NCBI GenBank assembly: GCA_947487845.1
Contig: CANKYC010000015.1
Span: forward strand, 1 to 17,752
Origin: Rickettsiales bacterium
Lineage (GTDB): Bacteria > Pseudomonadota > Alphaproteobacteria > Rickettsiales > UBA1997
Direction: 5' to 3'
Length of the DNA stretch: 17,752 bases
The translations under genes were made by a program, and so were the position numbers. The notes beneath the pieces were generated by a model. That model saw nothing but the letters and a program-made list of their open reading frames with translations, did not search any database and was not told the origin of the DNA. This document shows, piece by piece, positions 1-6,971 of this stretch (its first letter is position 1; each line of letters opens with the position of its first letter).

Positions 1-36
1 TTTGAAGTTCGCGCTTTGCAAGATATGAATTCTTAA
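1..36 (+). CDS. Possible C-terminal tip of a plus-strand gene (partial)
   Basis: The first 36 bases are open in frame 1 and encode FEVRALQDMNS followed by TAA at 34-36. This would be the end of a gene that begins before the window. The remnant is too short to recognise, and 11 codons can be open by chance. Position supports it weakly: the next gene, ribD, converges on it, and the repeat-rich spacer between them fits a pair of 3' ends. Confidence 0.3.
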   Translation, partial: FEVRALQDMNS

Positions 37-135
37 TGGCTTTTTTACAGAAAAATTCGGAGCATTTTTTACTTTATATAAAAGCTACCCCAAATTCTTC
101 GAAGAATAAAATTGTCGAAAAAATTGTTCTCGATA

Positions 136-163
136 TCACCCTTCGACAAACTCAGGGGTGACA
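136..163. repeat. Half-copy of the CACCCTTCGACA palindromic repeat
   Basis: A short imperfect palindrome with CACCC and GGGGTG ends around a TTCGACAAACTCA core. It is one half of the 71-75-bp two-armed elements at 10315-10389, 12329-12401 and 15429-15499. Single arms also occur at 2432-2456 and 6511-6535. The copy is intergenic and sits 7 bp from the start of the larger 162-bp palindrome. Confidence 0.85.
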
Positions 164-169
164 TATGGT

Positions 170-331
170 TATACCAAATTAACTATCTCTTGATAGCCAT
201 AACTTTGTCTTTTTGGTAAAAATTTGCTCAGAAAATGACGCTGTATCACTTGATACAGCTTACATTTTCAGTCGCAATTTTTCCTCAAAAATACTTCGTT
301 AGCGCTATCAAGAGATAGTTAATTTGGTATA
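170..331. repeat. 162-bp long palindrome, MITE-like element
   Basis: The outer 28 bp (170-197) and last 28 bp (304-331) are exact inverted complements, starting TATACCAAATTAACTATC. A second inverted repeat at the centre (GCTGTATCA at 240-248, TGATACAGC at 251-259) shares almost the same axis, and the DNA between also pairs imperfectly. The whole unit can therefore fold into one long hairpin. It has no coding capacity. A decayed relative lies at 12188-12265. The gene-free stretch 37-354 holds this element, the short repeat just before it, and nothing else I can name. Between convergent genes it could also act as a terminator. Confidence 0.85.
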
Positions 332-354
332 GATTGATATTTTTCAGAGGTTTC

Positions 355-1446
355 TTAATTACGGCGAAATATCTCAATTAAATCATCGTCCATCTCTTTA
401 TTTTCTACCTTTTCAAAATTATTTAAAACTTCTGAAAGTGCCAAAAATCCCAAATCACCAATTGCGGGAAGCCCATCATTTCCGATTATTTTTTTACTTC
501 TAATCCAAACTAATTCATCAACCATATTTTCCCGCAAAAGCTGCGTTGCTAGTTGTTTGCCGCCTTCAACTAAAATAGAATTTATTCCTTTTTCACACAG
601 TTTTTTTAGCGCATCTTCTAAATCAACTTTGCCATTTTTTTCAGCGCATAAAATTATTTCAACATAAGGAATTTGAATTTTTTTAGAATTATTGGTCAAA
701 ATAATTGTTGGATTTTCTTTGGCAGTTTTAAAAATTTTTAAATCCAAATCAAAATTCAGATCACTTGCAATAATCACTCTTTTTGGTGAAAAATCTTCTA
801 ATCCTAAGATCCGGCAATCAAGGCTGGGATCGTCTTGTTTTACAGTGTTGGCGCCAACTAAAATTGCATCATTTTTAGCGCGTAAATTATGAGCAAAAAA
901 TCGTGATTTTTCATTGGTAATCCATTTGCTGTCAAAATTTTTAGTGGCGATTTTTCCATCCAGACTGGTCGCCAATTTCAATGTTATGAATGGTATTTTG
1001 CTAGTTTTGGCTTTAAAAAAACCGCGATTAATTTCTTGGGCTTCTTTTTTTAAAACATCGCAAACCACATCAATTCCAGCTTGGCGCAGTTTTTTTATTC
1101 CTTCACCACTAACTCTTGGATCAATATCAGAAATCGCAATTACTACTTTCTTGAATTTATATTTTATGATTTCATCAACACATGGGCTGGTTTGACCAAA
1201 GTGGGAGCAGGGTTCCAGCGTTACATAAATTTCAGCGCCTTCTAATTTTTTCTTGTCAGTAACTTTATCAACGGCAATTCTTTCGGCATGTGGACGACCA
1301 TTTTTTGCTGTAACGCCAGTTGAAATTATAATATTATTCTTAACAATAACGCAGCCTACAACGGGATTTGGAGCGGTTTGACCAAGATTTTTTTTTGCCA
1401 GATTTAATGCGTAAGAAATGAATTTTTCGTCAGAATTATTAATCAT
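355..1446 (-). CDS. ribD: Bifunctional riboflavin biosynthesis protein RibD
   Basis: Cytosolic two-domain enzyme of riboflavin synthesis. The N-terminal deaminase acts on the diamino-hydroxy-phosphoribosylamino-pyrimidine made from GTP, and the C-terminal reductase reduces the ribosyl side chain with NADPH. The zinc deaminase site is visible: H53-A-E55, then P79-C80 and C89 in PCSHFGQTSPC. From about residue 150 the reductase follows, with ITLKLATSLDGKIA, the WITNE and NDAILVGANTV segments, and a late EGG. At 363 aa it is full length. ATG at 1446 is preceded by AT-rich sequence without a clear Shine-Dalgarno. It stands alone, with no other rib gene in the window, and is divergent from the lipoprotein genes. 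Identity is firm from motifs and domain order. Confidence 0.96.
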   Translation of the reverse strand: MINNSDEKFISYALNLAKKNLGQTAPNPVVGCVIVKNNIIISTGVTAKNGRPHAERIAVDKVTDKKKLEGAEIYVTLEPCSHFGQTSPCVDEIIKYKFKKVVIAISDIDPRVSGEGIKKLRQAGIDVVCDVLKKEAQEINRGFFKAKTSKIPFITLKLATSLDGKIATKNFDSKWITNEKSRFFAHNLRAKNDAILVGANTVKQDDPSLDCRILGLEDFSPKRVIIASDLNFDLDLKIFKTAKENPTIILTNNSKKIQIPYVEIILCAEKNGKVDLEDALKKLCEKGINSILVEGGKQLATQLLRENMVDELVWIRSKKIIGNDGLPAIGDLGFLALSEVLNNFEKVENKEMDDDLIEIFRRN

Positions 1447-1570
1447 TATTTTTTCGTTTTAGAACAGAAAATCTCGTTGCATAGATTTTAGACTATTGAT
1501 TGTTGTTTTATGCTACCTAGTTTGTTCGCCCCACTCAATTTAGCTCGCACAAATTTTATATTCCCAAGAC

Positions 1571-1897
1571 ATGAAGTCAGAAAATTTGCGACCCATAAAT
1601 CGGGTTTTTATTTTGTTTGTTTTTGTAGCGCTGGTTTCTTCTTGTTCAAAAGACAATAATGCAAATCTTTATGAAAGGACGGGATTAAAATCTTCAATTC
1701 CAGCGCCCGGAAGTTATAGTTATCCTGCGAGTTATAGTCCGTATGTAAAACCATATTCAAGAGCTTATAGTAATCCGTATCAACCAGCGCCATATAATTA
1801 CTCACCTTATTACGACTACGACCAATATTACGTTGCACCAACAAATTATCGAAATGTTGAGGCTAGCTATGGATCGGGAGCGGATACCAAATATTAG
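1571..1897 (+). CDS. Small Tyr/Pro-rich predicted lipoprotein, family member 1
   Basis: A 108-aa predicted lipoprotein that I do not recognise. Residues 11-24 form a hydrophobic signal segment ending in a lipobox LVSSC, with C25 as the lipidated residue. The mature part is low-complexity and rich in Tyr, Pro, Ser and Ala. After the cysteine comes LYERTGLKSS, matched by LYDKAGFDSG in the next gene. The C-terminal half has SRAYSNPY (63-70) and DQYYVAP (84-90), a signature shared by all three lipoproteins here. It is the shortest copy and lacks the Gln-rich middle. ATG at 1571 is chosen because the signal peptide follows directly. The next gene begins 22 nt after the stop. An envelope or surface role is inference from the signal and composition. 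Confidence 0.8.
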   Translation: MKSENLRPINRVFILFVFVALVSSCSKDNNANLYERTGLKSSIPAPGSYSYPASYSPYVKPYSRAYSNPYQPAPYNYSPYYDYDQYYVAPTNYRNVEASYGSGADTKY

Positions 1898-1919
1898 TTA
1901 AACTTAGAAGGCAAATCAA

Positions 1920-2417
1920 GTGCAACAAAAAAATGCGATTTTAATTACTGTGAATTTTCAGCGCTTTGTTGCCTTGGCTTTTTTATGCCTGCTATTTAAT
2001 TGTAAAAGTGATCCTTATCTTTATGACAAAGCTGGATTCGATTCGGGAACCAGACCGGTAGTAGAAAAGCCAAATCCTAGCGCTCCGGGCCATATTGCTC
2101 CGGATTATTATTATCGCCAACCGCAGGCATATTCTTCGCCACAAGGTTACACTTCTCCGCCAGCTTCTTATTATCAACAGCAACAGCAATATCAAGCGCC
2201 AGCGCCTTATTATCAGCCGCCACAACAATATCAGCAACAACCTTATTATGCGCCACAAGGTGGATCGCGTTTTTACTCAAATCCTTATGCCATTCCAGCA
2301 TCAAATTATTATCCTAATTACGATGCCGATCAATATTACGTTCCTCCAGCTTACATCCAAAATAATGAGCCGCTTCATCAAGCTCCAGATCGACCAAAAT
2401 ATGGTGATTTCCCTTAA
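1920..2417 (+). CDS. Gln/Tyr/Pro-rich predicted lipoprotein, family member 2
   Basis: A 165-aa paralogue of the gene before it. GTG at 1920 is supported by an AGAAGG Shine-Dalgarno at 1906-1911, 8 nt upstream, one of the few good ones in the window. The hydrophobic signal runs to LLFNC (C28). Asn before the cysteine is an unusual lipobox residue, so lipidation is less certain here. After it comes LYDKAGFDSG, then about 60 residues of Tyr-Gln-Pro low complexity (roughly 63-113), then the shared SRFYSNPY (116-123) and DQYYVPP (137-143). Antisense and alternate-frame openings over this stretch are by-products of the repetitive CAA/TAT/CCA codons. Function unknown. A surface-exposed or cell-wall-contact role is a guess from composition. 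Confidence 0.8.
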   Translation: MQQKNAILITVNFQRFVALAFLCLLFNCKSDPYLYDKAGFDSGTRPVVEKPNPSAPGHIAPDYYYRQPQAYSSPQGYTSPPASYYQQQQQYQAPAPYYQPPQQYQQQPYYAPQGGSRFYSNPYAIPASNYYPNYDADQYYVPPAYIQNNEPLHQAPDRPKYGDFP

Positions 2418-2431
2418 GACACAATAGAAGC

Positions 2432-2456
2432 CACCCTGAGCTTGTCGAAGGGTGAC
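2432..2456. repeat. Half-copy of the CACCCTGAGCTTGTCGAAGGGTG repeat
   Basis: A single arm of the palindromic element, 15 bp after the stop of the second lipoprotein gene. Its own CACCCT/AGGGTG ends can pair as a small hairpin. It lies in the 162-bp gap that separates the second and third lipoprotein genes. Confidence 0.85.
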
Positions 2457-2479
2457 ATCGAGTTTTTTGTGAATCAAGG

Positions 2480-2485
2480 TATAAT
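2480..2485 (+). promoter_or_regulatory. Candidate -10 box upstream of the third lipoprotein
   Basis: A perfect TATAAT about 95 nt before the ATG at 2580. No convincing -35 box lies 16-18 nt upstream (CATCGA at best). It may give the third lipoprotein and glutaredoxin their own transcript, separated from the first two genes by the repeat. Confidence 0.3.
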
Positions 2486-2579
2486 TACCCAAAATATTAA
2501 TTGCGCTGACTTGATTTGAAAAGTAAGAGAACATAGATTAAAAAAATCTCAATCAAAAATTTCCAAGAAAAAGCTAAAA

Positions 2580-2990
2580 ATGCACACAATAATTAATCGC
2601 AAAATATTACTCGCCCTTTCTGCGATTTGCTTTTCACTATTAGCTTCGGCTTGTAGTCGTAATGTTGAGGTTGGTCCAATTAGCCCAATTAATCCAATAC
2701 AAAATCAGCAGCAATATTATCGCCCGCAACAGCAATATCGACCGCAACAATATGCGCCGCCGCAATATCAGCAGCCATCACCTTATTACTACCAACAACA
2801 ACCGATTTACTACCAGCCTTACCAACAAGTTGCGCCGCAATCGCGCTTTTATTCCGATCCTTACGCAATTCCACCTTCAACCCAGAATCAATATTACGAT
2901 TCTGATCAATATTATGTTCCGCCAACTTATTCAAATAAGTCGGTAAATGATCAATCGGTTTTAGGAACTAACAATAACGGCCCATTTTAA
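2580..2990 (+). CDS. Gln/Tyr/Pro-rich predicted lipoprotein, family member 3
   Basis: 136 aa, with a clean lipoprotein signal: a basic start (NRK), a hydrophobic stretch to residue 20 and lipobox LASAC (C25). The middle, about 42-85, is built from Gln-Gln-Tyr-Arg-Pro and Tyr-Gln-Gln-Pro repeats. The tail carries SRFYSDPYAIPP (from 88) and DQYYVPP (109-115), almost identical to member 2. It lacks the LYDKAGF-type segment that members 1 and 2 have after the cysteine. Its stop is only 11 nt before glutaredoxin, so the two are probably co-transcribed. I do not recognise the family. The composition resembles disordered, adhesive or prion-like proteins, but that is only a resemblance. Confidence 0.8.
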   Translation: MHTIINRKILLALSAICFSLLASACSRNVEVGPISPINPIQNQQQYYRPQQQYRPQQYAPPQYQQPSPYYYQQQPIYYQPYQQVAPQSRFYSDPYAIPPSTQNQYYDSDQYYVPPTYSNKSVNDQSVLGTNNNGPF

Positions 2991-3001
2991 AATTTCTCAT
3001 T

Positions 3002-3253
3002 ATGCCAAAAATCATTATCTATAGCAAAGATCCTTGTCCATACTGTGTACGTGCAAAAAATCTTTTGCGAAGAAAGGGTGTTGAGTTCACCGAAATTAAA
3101 ATCACTAGTGATGAAATTAAATCAGAGATGATTGCTAAATCGGGTGGACGCATGACGGTTCCGCAAATTTTTATCAATGAAAAACATATCGGAGGTTGTG
3201 ATGATTTACATGCCTTGGATGCTGCGGGTAAGCTTGACGAATTATTGAAATAA
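3002..3253 (+). CDS. grxC: Glutaredoxin (Grx3/GrxC type)
   Basis: An 83-aa dithiol glutaredoxin, a cytosolic glutathione-dependent thiol-disulfide oxidoreductase. The active site is C12-P-Y-C15 in a strand-loop-helix context (IIIYSKDPCPYC). The cis-proline TVPQIFI and the glutathione-binding GGCDDLHAL follow in the expected order, and length is typical. ATG at 3002 has no clear Shine-Dalgarno and begins 11 nt after the third lipoprotein, suggesting translation within that transcript. The two-cysteine CPYC site points to a classical dithiol glutaredoxin and not the monothiol CGFS type of iron-sulfur delivery. Confidence 0.95.
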   Translation: MPKIIIYSKDPCPYCVRAKNLLRRKGVEFTEIKITSDEIKSEMIAKSGGRMTVPQIFINEKHIGGCDDLHALDAAGKLDELLK

Positions 3254-3258
3254 CGAGG

Positions 3259-3285
3259 TTATGATTGGTCTCAAATTAATCATAA
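3259..3285 (+). terminator. Weak possible terminator after glutaredoxin
   Basis: TTATGATT (3259-3266) pairs with AATCATAA (3278-3285) across an 11-nt loop, starting 5 nt after the glutaredoxin stop. The stem is AT-rich and only a short T-run follows, so termination would be weak. Confidence 0.25.
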
Positions 3286-3341
3286 TTTAGAAGTTCGCCA
3301 AAAATAAATAAAAGGTAAGGAAAAAATATTTTATCAACCCC

Positions 3342-3369
3342 TTGTCAAAGAACCAAAACTCACTAAATT
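3342..3369 (+). promoter_or_regulatory. Candidate groESL promoter
   Basis: TTGTCA (3342-3347) and TAAATT (3364-3369) are spaced by 16 bp, a good sigma-70-like match placed 67 nt before groES. The upstream CCCCTTGTCAAA also resembles a heat-shock sigma-32 -35 box, but no clear CCCCAT -10 follows. Just downstream, TGAAGA/TCTTCA (3380-3393) forms a small inverted repeat with a 2-nt centre near the expected transcript start. No CIRCE operator (TTAGCACTC repeat) is present. Confidence 0.45.
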
Positions 3370-3436
3370 GATTCGCAGTTGAAGATGTCTTCAGTTGTGC
3401 AATAAATTTCTTTTAAATCTTAAAAAATTTCAAAAA

Positions 3437-3724
3437 ATGAAAGTCAGACCTTTACATGACCGCGTTCTCGTTGAGCGCATTGAAGCCGAAAGCAAAACTG
3501 CTGGCGGCCTTATTGTTCCAGAAAATGCAAAAGAAAAACCAGCCGAAGGAAAAGTTATTTCTGTTGGCGAAGGTCTTCGTGACGATCAAGGCAAAAGAAT
3601 TGCTTTGGACGTTAAAAAAGGCGACCGCGTTTTGTTCGCAAAATGGGGCGGAACCGAAGTTAAGGTTGATGGCAAAGAACTTATCATCATGAAAGAATCT
3701 GACATTTTGGCGATAATTGAGTAA
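3437..3724 (+). CDS. groES: Co-chaperonin GroES
   Basis: A 95-aa GroES, which forms the heptameric lid of the GroEL chamber. The start MKVRPLHDRVLVERIE, the mobile loop around KTAGGLIVPENAKEKP, the GEGLRDDQG turn, and the C-terminal GKELIIMKESDILAIIE are all in place. ATG at 3437 is chosen over an in-frame extension to 3395 because family members begin at MK-RPLHDR. No Shine-Dalgarno is obvious. groEL follows 84 nt downstream, the usual order, with a leader and candidate promoter upstream. Confidence 0.98.
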   Translation: MKVRPLHDRVLVERIEAESKTAGGLIVPENAKEKPAEGKVISVGEGLRDDQGKRIALDVKKGDRVLFAKWGGTEVKVDGKELIIMKESDILAIIE

Positions 3725-3808
3725 GATAATTACCCGCGACAAATCTCGTTAAAGGAAGCATAAAAAAGTAAAAAATTAAATTATTAAACCAAACAAACGG
3801 AGAAAAAA

Positions 3809-5461
3809 ATGGCTGCTAAAGAAATATTATTCGGCGCAGAAGCTCGCGCTAAAATCGTTGAAGGTGTTGATATCATCGCCAACGCAGTAAAAGTTACATT
3901 AGGGCCAAAAGGTCGTAATGTTGTAATCGAAAAATCTTTCGGCGCTCCACGCATAACTAAAGATGGCGTGACTGTTGCAAAAGAAATCGAACTTGCCGAC
4001 AAATTCCAAAATTTGGGCGCGCAAATGATTAAAGAAGTTGCCTCAAAAACCAACGATATTGCGGGTGACGGAACTACAACTTCTACAGTTCTTGCTCAAG
4101 CAATTGTTCGCGAAGGTGTTAAATCAGTTGCGGCGGGAATTAACCCAATGGATTTGAAACGTGGCATCGACTTAGCAGTTGAAGCTCTGGTTAAAGAACT
4201 TGGAAAAATGAGCAAAAAAGTTAACGGCAAAGAAGAAATCGCCCAAGTTGCAACAATCTCTGCCAATGGCGATTCTGTGATAGGTGGTAAAATTGCTGAA
4301 GCTGTGCAAAAAGTTGGTCATGAAGGTCCAATAACAGTTGAAGAAGCTAAGGGTTTGGATTTTGAAGTAGTTTATGTAGAGGGTATGAATTTTGATCGCG
4401 GTTATCTTTCTCCATATTTTATAACCAATGGTGAAAAAATGACTGTTGAAATGGAAAACCCATACATTTTGCTGTTCGAGAAAAAAATCTCCAACTTACA
4501 ACCAATGGTTCCATTGCTTGAGGCCGTAGTACAATCATCGCGCCCACTTTTAATTATTGCTGAAGATGTTGAAGGCGAAGCTCTTGCGGCCTTAGTTGTT
4601 AACAAACTTCGTGGTGGCTTGAAAATCGCAGCTGTTAAAGCTCCGGGATTTGGCGATCGTCGTAAATCGATTATGGAAGATATAGCGGTGGTAACAGGGG
4701 GTCAGATGATCTCTGAAGATTTGGGTATGAAGCTTGAATCTGTAACTTTGGCACAACTTGGTCAAGCTAAGAAAATCATCGTTACAAAAGATGAGACCAC
4801 CATTTCTGATGGTGCTGGAAAAAAAGAAGATGTTTTCTCTCGTTGTTCTTCAATTAAGAGTCAAATGAAAGAAACGACATCGGATTACGATCGTGAAAAA
4901 TTACAAGAAAGATTGGGTAAAATTTCAGATGGCGTTGCCATTCTAAAAGTTGGCGGCACAACTGAAGTTGAAGTTAAAGAAACAAAAGATCGCGTTGAAG
5001 ATGCTTTAGCTGCTACTCGCGCCGCAATGCAAGAAGGCATTGTTGCGGGCGGAGGTTCGGCTCTTCTTTATGCTGGTCATGTACTTGAGAAATTAAAAGG
5101 CGCTAATGACGAACAAAATGTTGGCATCAATATTATCAAAAAAGTTATCCAAGCCCCAATTCGCCAAATCGCTGAAAATGCGGGCTTTGATGGCGCGGTT
5201 GTTGCTAATGAAGTGTTGTCTAAAAACCAAGCTGCTTACGGTTATAACGCTCAAACTAACGAATATGGCGACATGTTCAAAGCTGGAATCGTTGATCCAA
5301 CTAAAGTTGTGAGAACGGCGTTGCAAGATGCTTCTTCAATCGCAGCTTTGTTGATTACAACTGAAGCAGTTATCATCGAGAAAAAAGAAGAAACCGGTCA
5401 TAGCCACGGTGGTGGAATGGGCGGCGGAATGGCGGGAATGGGAGGCATGGGAGGTTTCTAA
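3809..5461 (+). CDS. groEL: Chaperonin GroEL (Hsp60)
   Basis: A 550-aa ATP-driven chaperonin forming the double-ring folding chamber with GroES. Hallmarks: nucleotide-binding LGPKGRNV (31-38) and GDGTTT (86-91), the apical-domain sequence, the VAGGGSALLYA segment near residue 413, and a Gly/Met-rich C-terminal tail (GGMGGGMAGMGGMGGF). Length and end are complete. ATG at 3809 has GGAG at 3799-3802, a proper Shine-Dalgarno. Codon use is somewhat richer in GC-ending codons than the hypotheticals nearby, as expected for a highly expressed gene. A strong hairpin terminator follows 35 nt after the stop. Confidence 0.99.
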   Translation: MAAKEILFGAEARAKIVEGVDIIANAVKVTLGPKGRNVVIEKSFGAPRITKDGVTVAKEIELADKFQNLGAQMIKEVASKTNDIAGDGTTTSTVLAQAIVREGVKSVAAGINPMDLKRGIDLAVEALVKELGKMSKKVNGKEEIAQVATISANGDSVIGGKIAEAVQKVGHEGPITVEEAKGLDFEVVYVEGMNFDRGYLSPYFITNGEKMTVEMENPYILLFEKKISNLQPMVPLLEAVVQSSRPLLIIAEDVEGEALAALVVNKLRGGLKIAAVKAPGFGDRRKSIMEDIAVVTGGQMISEDLGMKLESVTLAQLGQAKKIIVTKDETTISDGAGKKEDVFSRCSSIKSQMKETTSDYDREKLQERLGKISDGVAILKVGGTTEVEVKETKDRVEDALAATRAAMQEGIVAGGGSALLYAGHVLEKLKGANDEQNVGINIIKKVIQAPIRQIAENAGFDGAVVANEVLSKNQAAYGYNAQTNEYGDMFKAGIVDPTKVVRTALQDASSIAALLITTEAVIIEKKEETGHSHGGGMGGGMAGMGGMGGF

Positions 5462-5496
5462 ACAAACCTTCTTTGTGTTTTGAAATTACGCTATTT

Positions 5497-5534
5497 AAAA
5501 AACCTCGTTCACAAAAATGTGAACGAGGTTTTTT
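5497..5534. terminator. Bidirectional rho-independent terminator
   Basis: A perfect 16-bp stem (5497-5512 with 5519-5534) closes a 6-nt AAAAAT loop. An A-run on one side and a T-run on the other put a U-tract after the GC-rich part of the stem in both directions. It ends groESL on the plus strand and the hypothetical gene at 5572 on the minus strand. Confidence 0.92.
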
Positions 5535-5571
5535 ATGCCAAACAATTTGATATTTTGATTTTGCGGCTAAA

Positions 5572-6168
5572 TTAAGTTCTCGGGCCCTTGTCCTTGGAAG
5601 AAGAGAGAGAATCTGAATCTGATGGCTCTGTATGTGAAGATGGTCGAATAGGGTTATTAGGGTCATGAGTTGTAGTTTGCGGAAGCGCTTCTGCAAATAT
5701 TTTTCTAAATCCATCTTTAAAAGCTTGTTTTGTTTGACTGGAATAGTCTGGCACCAAACATTCTCTAGTGCCCGTTTCAAGGTATGTCGTGTAAATTGCC
5801 TCCCATGCTGGTTGTATAATCGGAAGATAAGCCGTAGTTACGCTCTTTTTAACAGCACCCTCTGTGTTACCAATAATATCTTTAGCGTAATCAAACTTAC
5901 GAGTTGGTTGGGTTTTTATAAAATCAACAAATTGTTCCGAGACATTCTCAAGTGCGTCCTTAATTTTATCTTCAGTGCTATCGTCCATTTTAGCAAAATC
6001 AACAATAAATTTTCTACATTCTTTTTTGATTCTTTTCTTAAAATATGCGCCAGGATGATAGCATATAAGTACTTTACCGTAGGTTGATTCGTGATGTTTA
6101 TCCTTAACTGACTTAAAAAAATCGGACTCAAGTTTTTTAATTTGTGATTCACTTAAAATCGTAGGCAT
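5572..6168 (-). CDS. Hypothetical hydrophilic protein with Ser/Asp-rich tail
   Basis: A 198-aa protein that I do not recognise. It is charged, helix-prone and without a signal peptide or membrane segment. Residues 1-75 are Lys/Glu-rich and include a LICYHPGAYFKKRIKKECRK stretch. The middle, from about 85 to 155, is more hydrophobic (KKSVTTAYLPIIQPAWEAIYTTY). From about 165 it becomes a disordered Pro/Ser/Thr/Asp tail ending KDKGPRT. The start at 6168 (ATG) has no good Shine-Dalgarno. It converges on groEL and shares its terminator. A basic, disordered C-terminus would suit a type IV-secreted protein in a Rickettsiales-like organism, but nothing here proves secretion. That it is coding is supported by its length and its own terminator. 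Confidence 0.7.
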   Translation of the reverse strand: MPTILSESQIKKLESDFFKSVKDKHHESTYGKVLICYHPGAYFKKRIKKECRKFIVDFAKMDDSTEDKIKDALENVSEQFVDFIKTQPTRKFDYAKDIIGNTEGAVKKSVTTAYLPIIQPAWEAIYTTYLETGTRECLVPDYSSQTKQAFKDGFRKIFAEALPQTTTHDPNNPIRPSSHTEPSDSDSLSSSKDKGPRT

Positions 6169-6290
6169 ATAATTATTTTATTGTTGATAAGGGGTTGGAC
6201 TTTAACAAAAATTCTTCATTTTACTTTCTAAAAATACCCAATTTCAAAAGAAAATTTAAGATGAATTTTTGCTCTAAGAAAGCCAACAAG

Positions 6291-6479
6291 TTATGAAAAA
6301 AATAGCAATCCAATTCTTCTCATCATCCTCGGAATCATCTGGTCGACATTCGCAATTTTTACTAAAATTTCTTGAGAATAATAAGTGGTTAAAGGCTTCT
6401 TTGTTTCTGCAGCTGAATTACCAGAAGCCAATAGCAAGTTTAAAAGCATTAACGCTTTGAGACAAAATTTCATAATCAT
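6291..6479 (-). CDS. Putative small secreted peptide (62 aa)
   Basis: A short opening reading with ATGs at 6479 and 6473. The start MKFCLKALMLLNLLLASGNSA reads as a signal peptide: basic residue, hydrophobic core, and a possible cleavage near NSA-A. About 40 residues follow with no recognisable domain (TYYSQEILVKIANVDQMIPRMM). It could be a genuine small exported peptide or the 5' remnant of a decayed gene. A 122-nt spacer separates its stop from the 198-aa gene downstream on the same strand. Upstream lies a palindromic half-repeat. No family assignment. Confidence 0.4.
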   Translation of the reverse strand: MIMKFCLKALMLLNLLLASGNSAAETKKPLTTYYSQEILVKIANVDQMIPRMMRRIGLLFFS

Positions 6480-6510
6480 GCTTTATCTTGATTGGCAAAA
6501 AAACTCGAGG

Positions 6511-6535
6511 TCGCCCTGAGCCTGTCGAAGGGTGA
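6511..6535. repeat. Half-copy of the CGCCCTGAGCCTGTCGAAGGGTG repeat
   Basis: A single arm of the palindromic element, 31 bp upstream of the small-peptide start. The remaining DNA to 6633 shows no gene. A tRNA T-loop-like string near 6587 has no pairing stem. Confidence 0.85.
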
Positions 6536-6633
6536 ACATCCGTTGTGTTTTAAGGGAATATCACTGAGTTTGTGGGCCTGATTGCGTCAAATCCTGTCCC
6601 GCTTTAAGTCGCTAAAATTTATAATTTAAAAAA

Positions 6634-6903
6634 TTACTCACCCACCGCGTCGCGGTGAATCAAAATATTAATATAGGTTTGATAAGGCACGCCCATCTTG
6701 GCCGCTTTCACTTTCATCGCTTGAATATCGCTGCCGGAAATTCTGATCGTAATTGATTTTTTAACATTAGAAGAAGTCACGGATTTTTTTACCACCACTG
6801 GCTTTTTTGCTACCACTTTTTTTACAACTTTTTTGCCTAAAACTTTTTTAGTTCTAACAACTGCCTTTTTCTTTGGAGCGATGATTTTTGATTTTTTCTT
6901 CAT
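6634..6903 (-). CDS. Lys-rich tail plus CopG/BrnA-like ribbon-helix-helix protein
   Basis: An 89-aa basic protein in two parts. Residues 1-40 contain 17 lysines in KK/VV/AP-rich repeats (for example GKKVVKKVVAKK), resembling a histone H1-like tail. Residues 49-86 match the CopG/BrnA-type antitoxin ribbon-helix-helix: a SITIRISGSDI strand, a helix QAMKVKAAKMG, then VPYQTYINILIHR. Such domains dimerise and bind operator DNA. The start is set at ATG 6903, since a 19-residue upstream extension is hydrophobic and unlike the family. No toxin gene is adjacent. The upstream neighbour, 68 nt away on the same strand, is a DOT1-like methyltransferase. It may be an orphan antitoxin-type regulator or a nucleoid-associated protein. 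The domain call is good; the role is open. Confidence 0.8.
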   Translation of the reverse strand: MKKKSKIIAPKKKAVVRTKKVLGKKVVKKVVAKKPVVVKKSVTSSNVKKSITIRISGSDIQAMKVKAAKMGVPYQTYINILIHRDAVGE

Positions 6904-6971
6904 ATAAAATTTAAAGATTAATAAGTTCTCAAAGATGATTTTGAGTAATGATATTGTCAATACGCGAAGTT

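Noticed and set aside
692..1195. Plus-strand open readings inside ribD
   Set aside because: Shadows of a well-supported gene with intact catalytic motifs; no recognisable product.
1992..2946. Several antisense and alternate-frame open readings across the lipoprotein genes
   Set aside because: They arise from repetitive Gln/Tyr/Pro codons, have no start context or family features, and overlap the better supported frames.
3437..5461. Phage-like or horizontally acquired chaperonin
   Set aside because: groES and groEL are full-length, adjacent, with a normal Gly/Met tail and proper terminator; nothing suggests transfer.
6580..6605. String resembling a tRNA T-loop (GTCAAATCC) near a palindromic half-repeat
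   Set aside because: No flanking 5-bp stem, no acceptor or anticodon arm can be folded around it.
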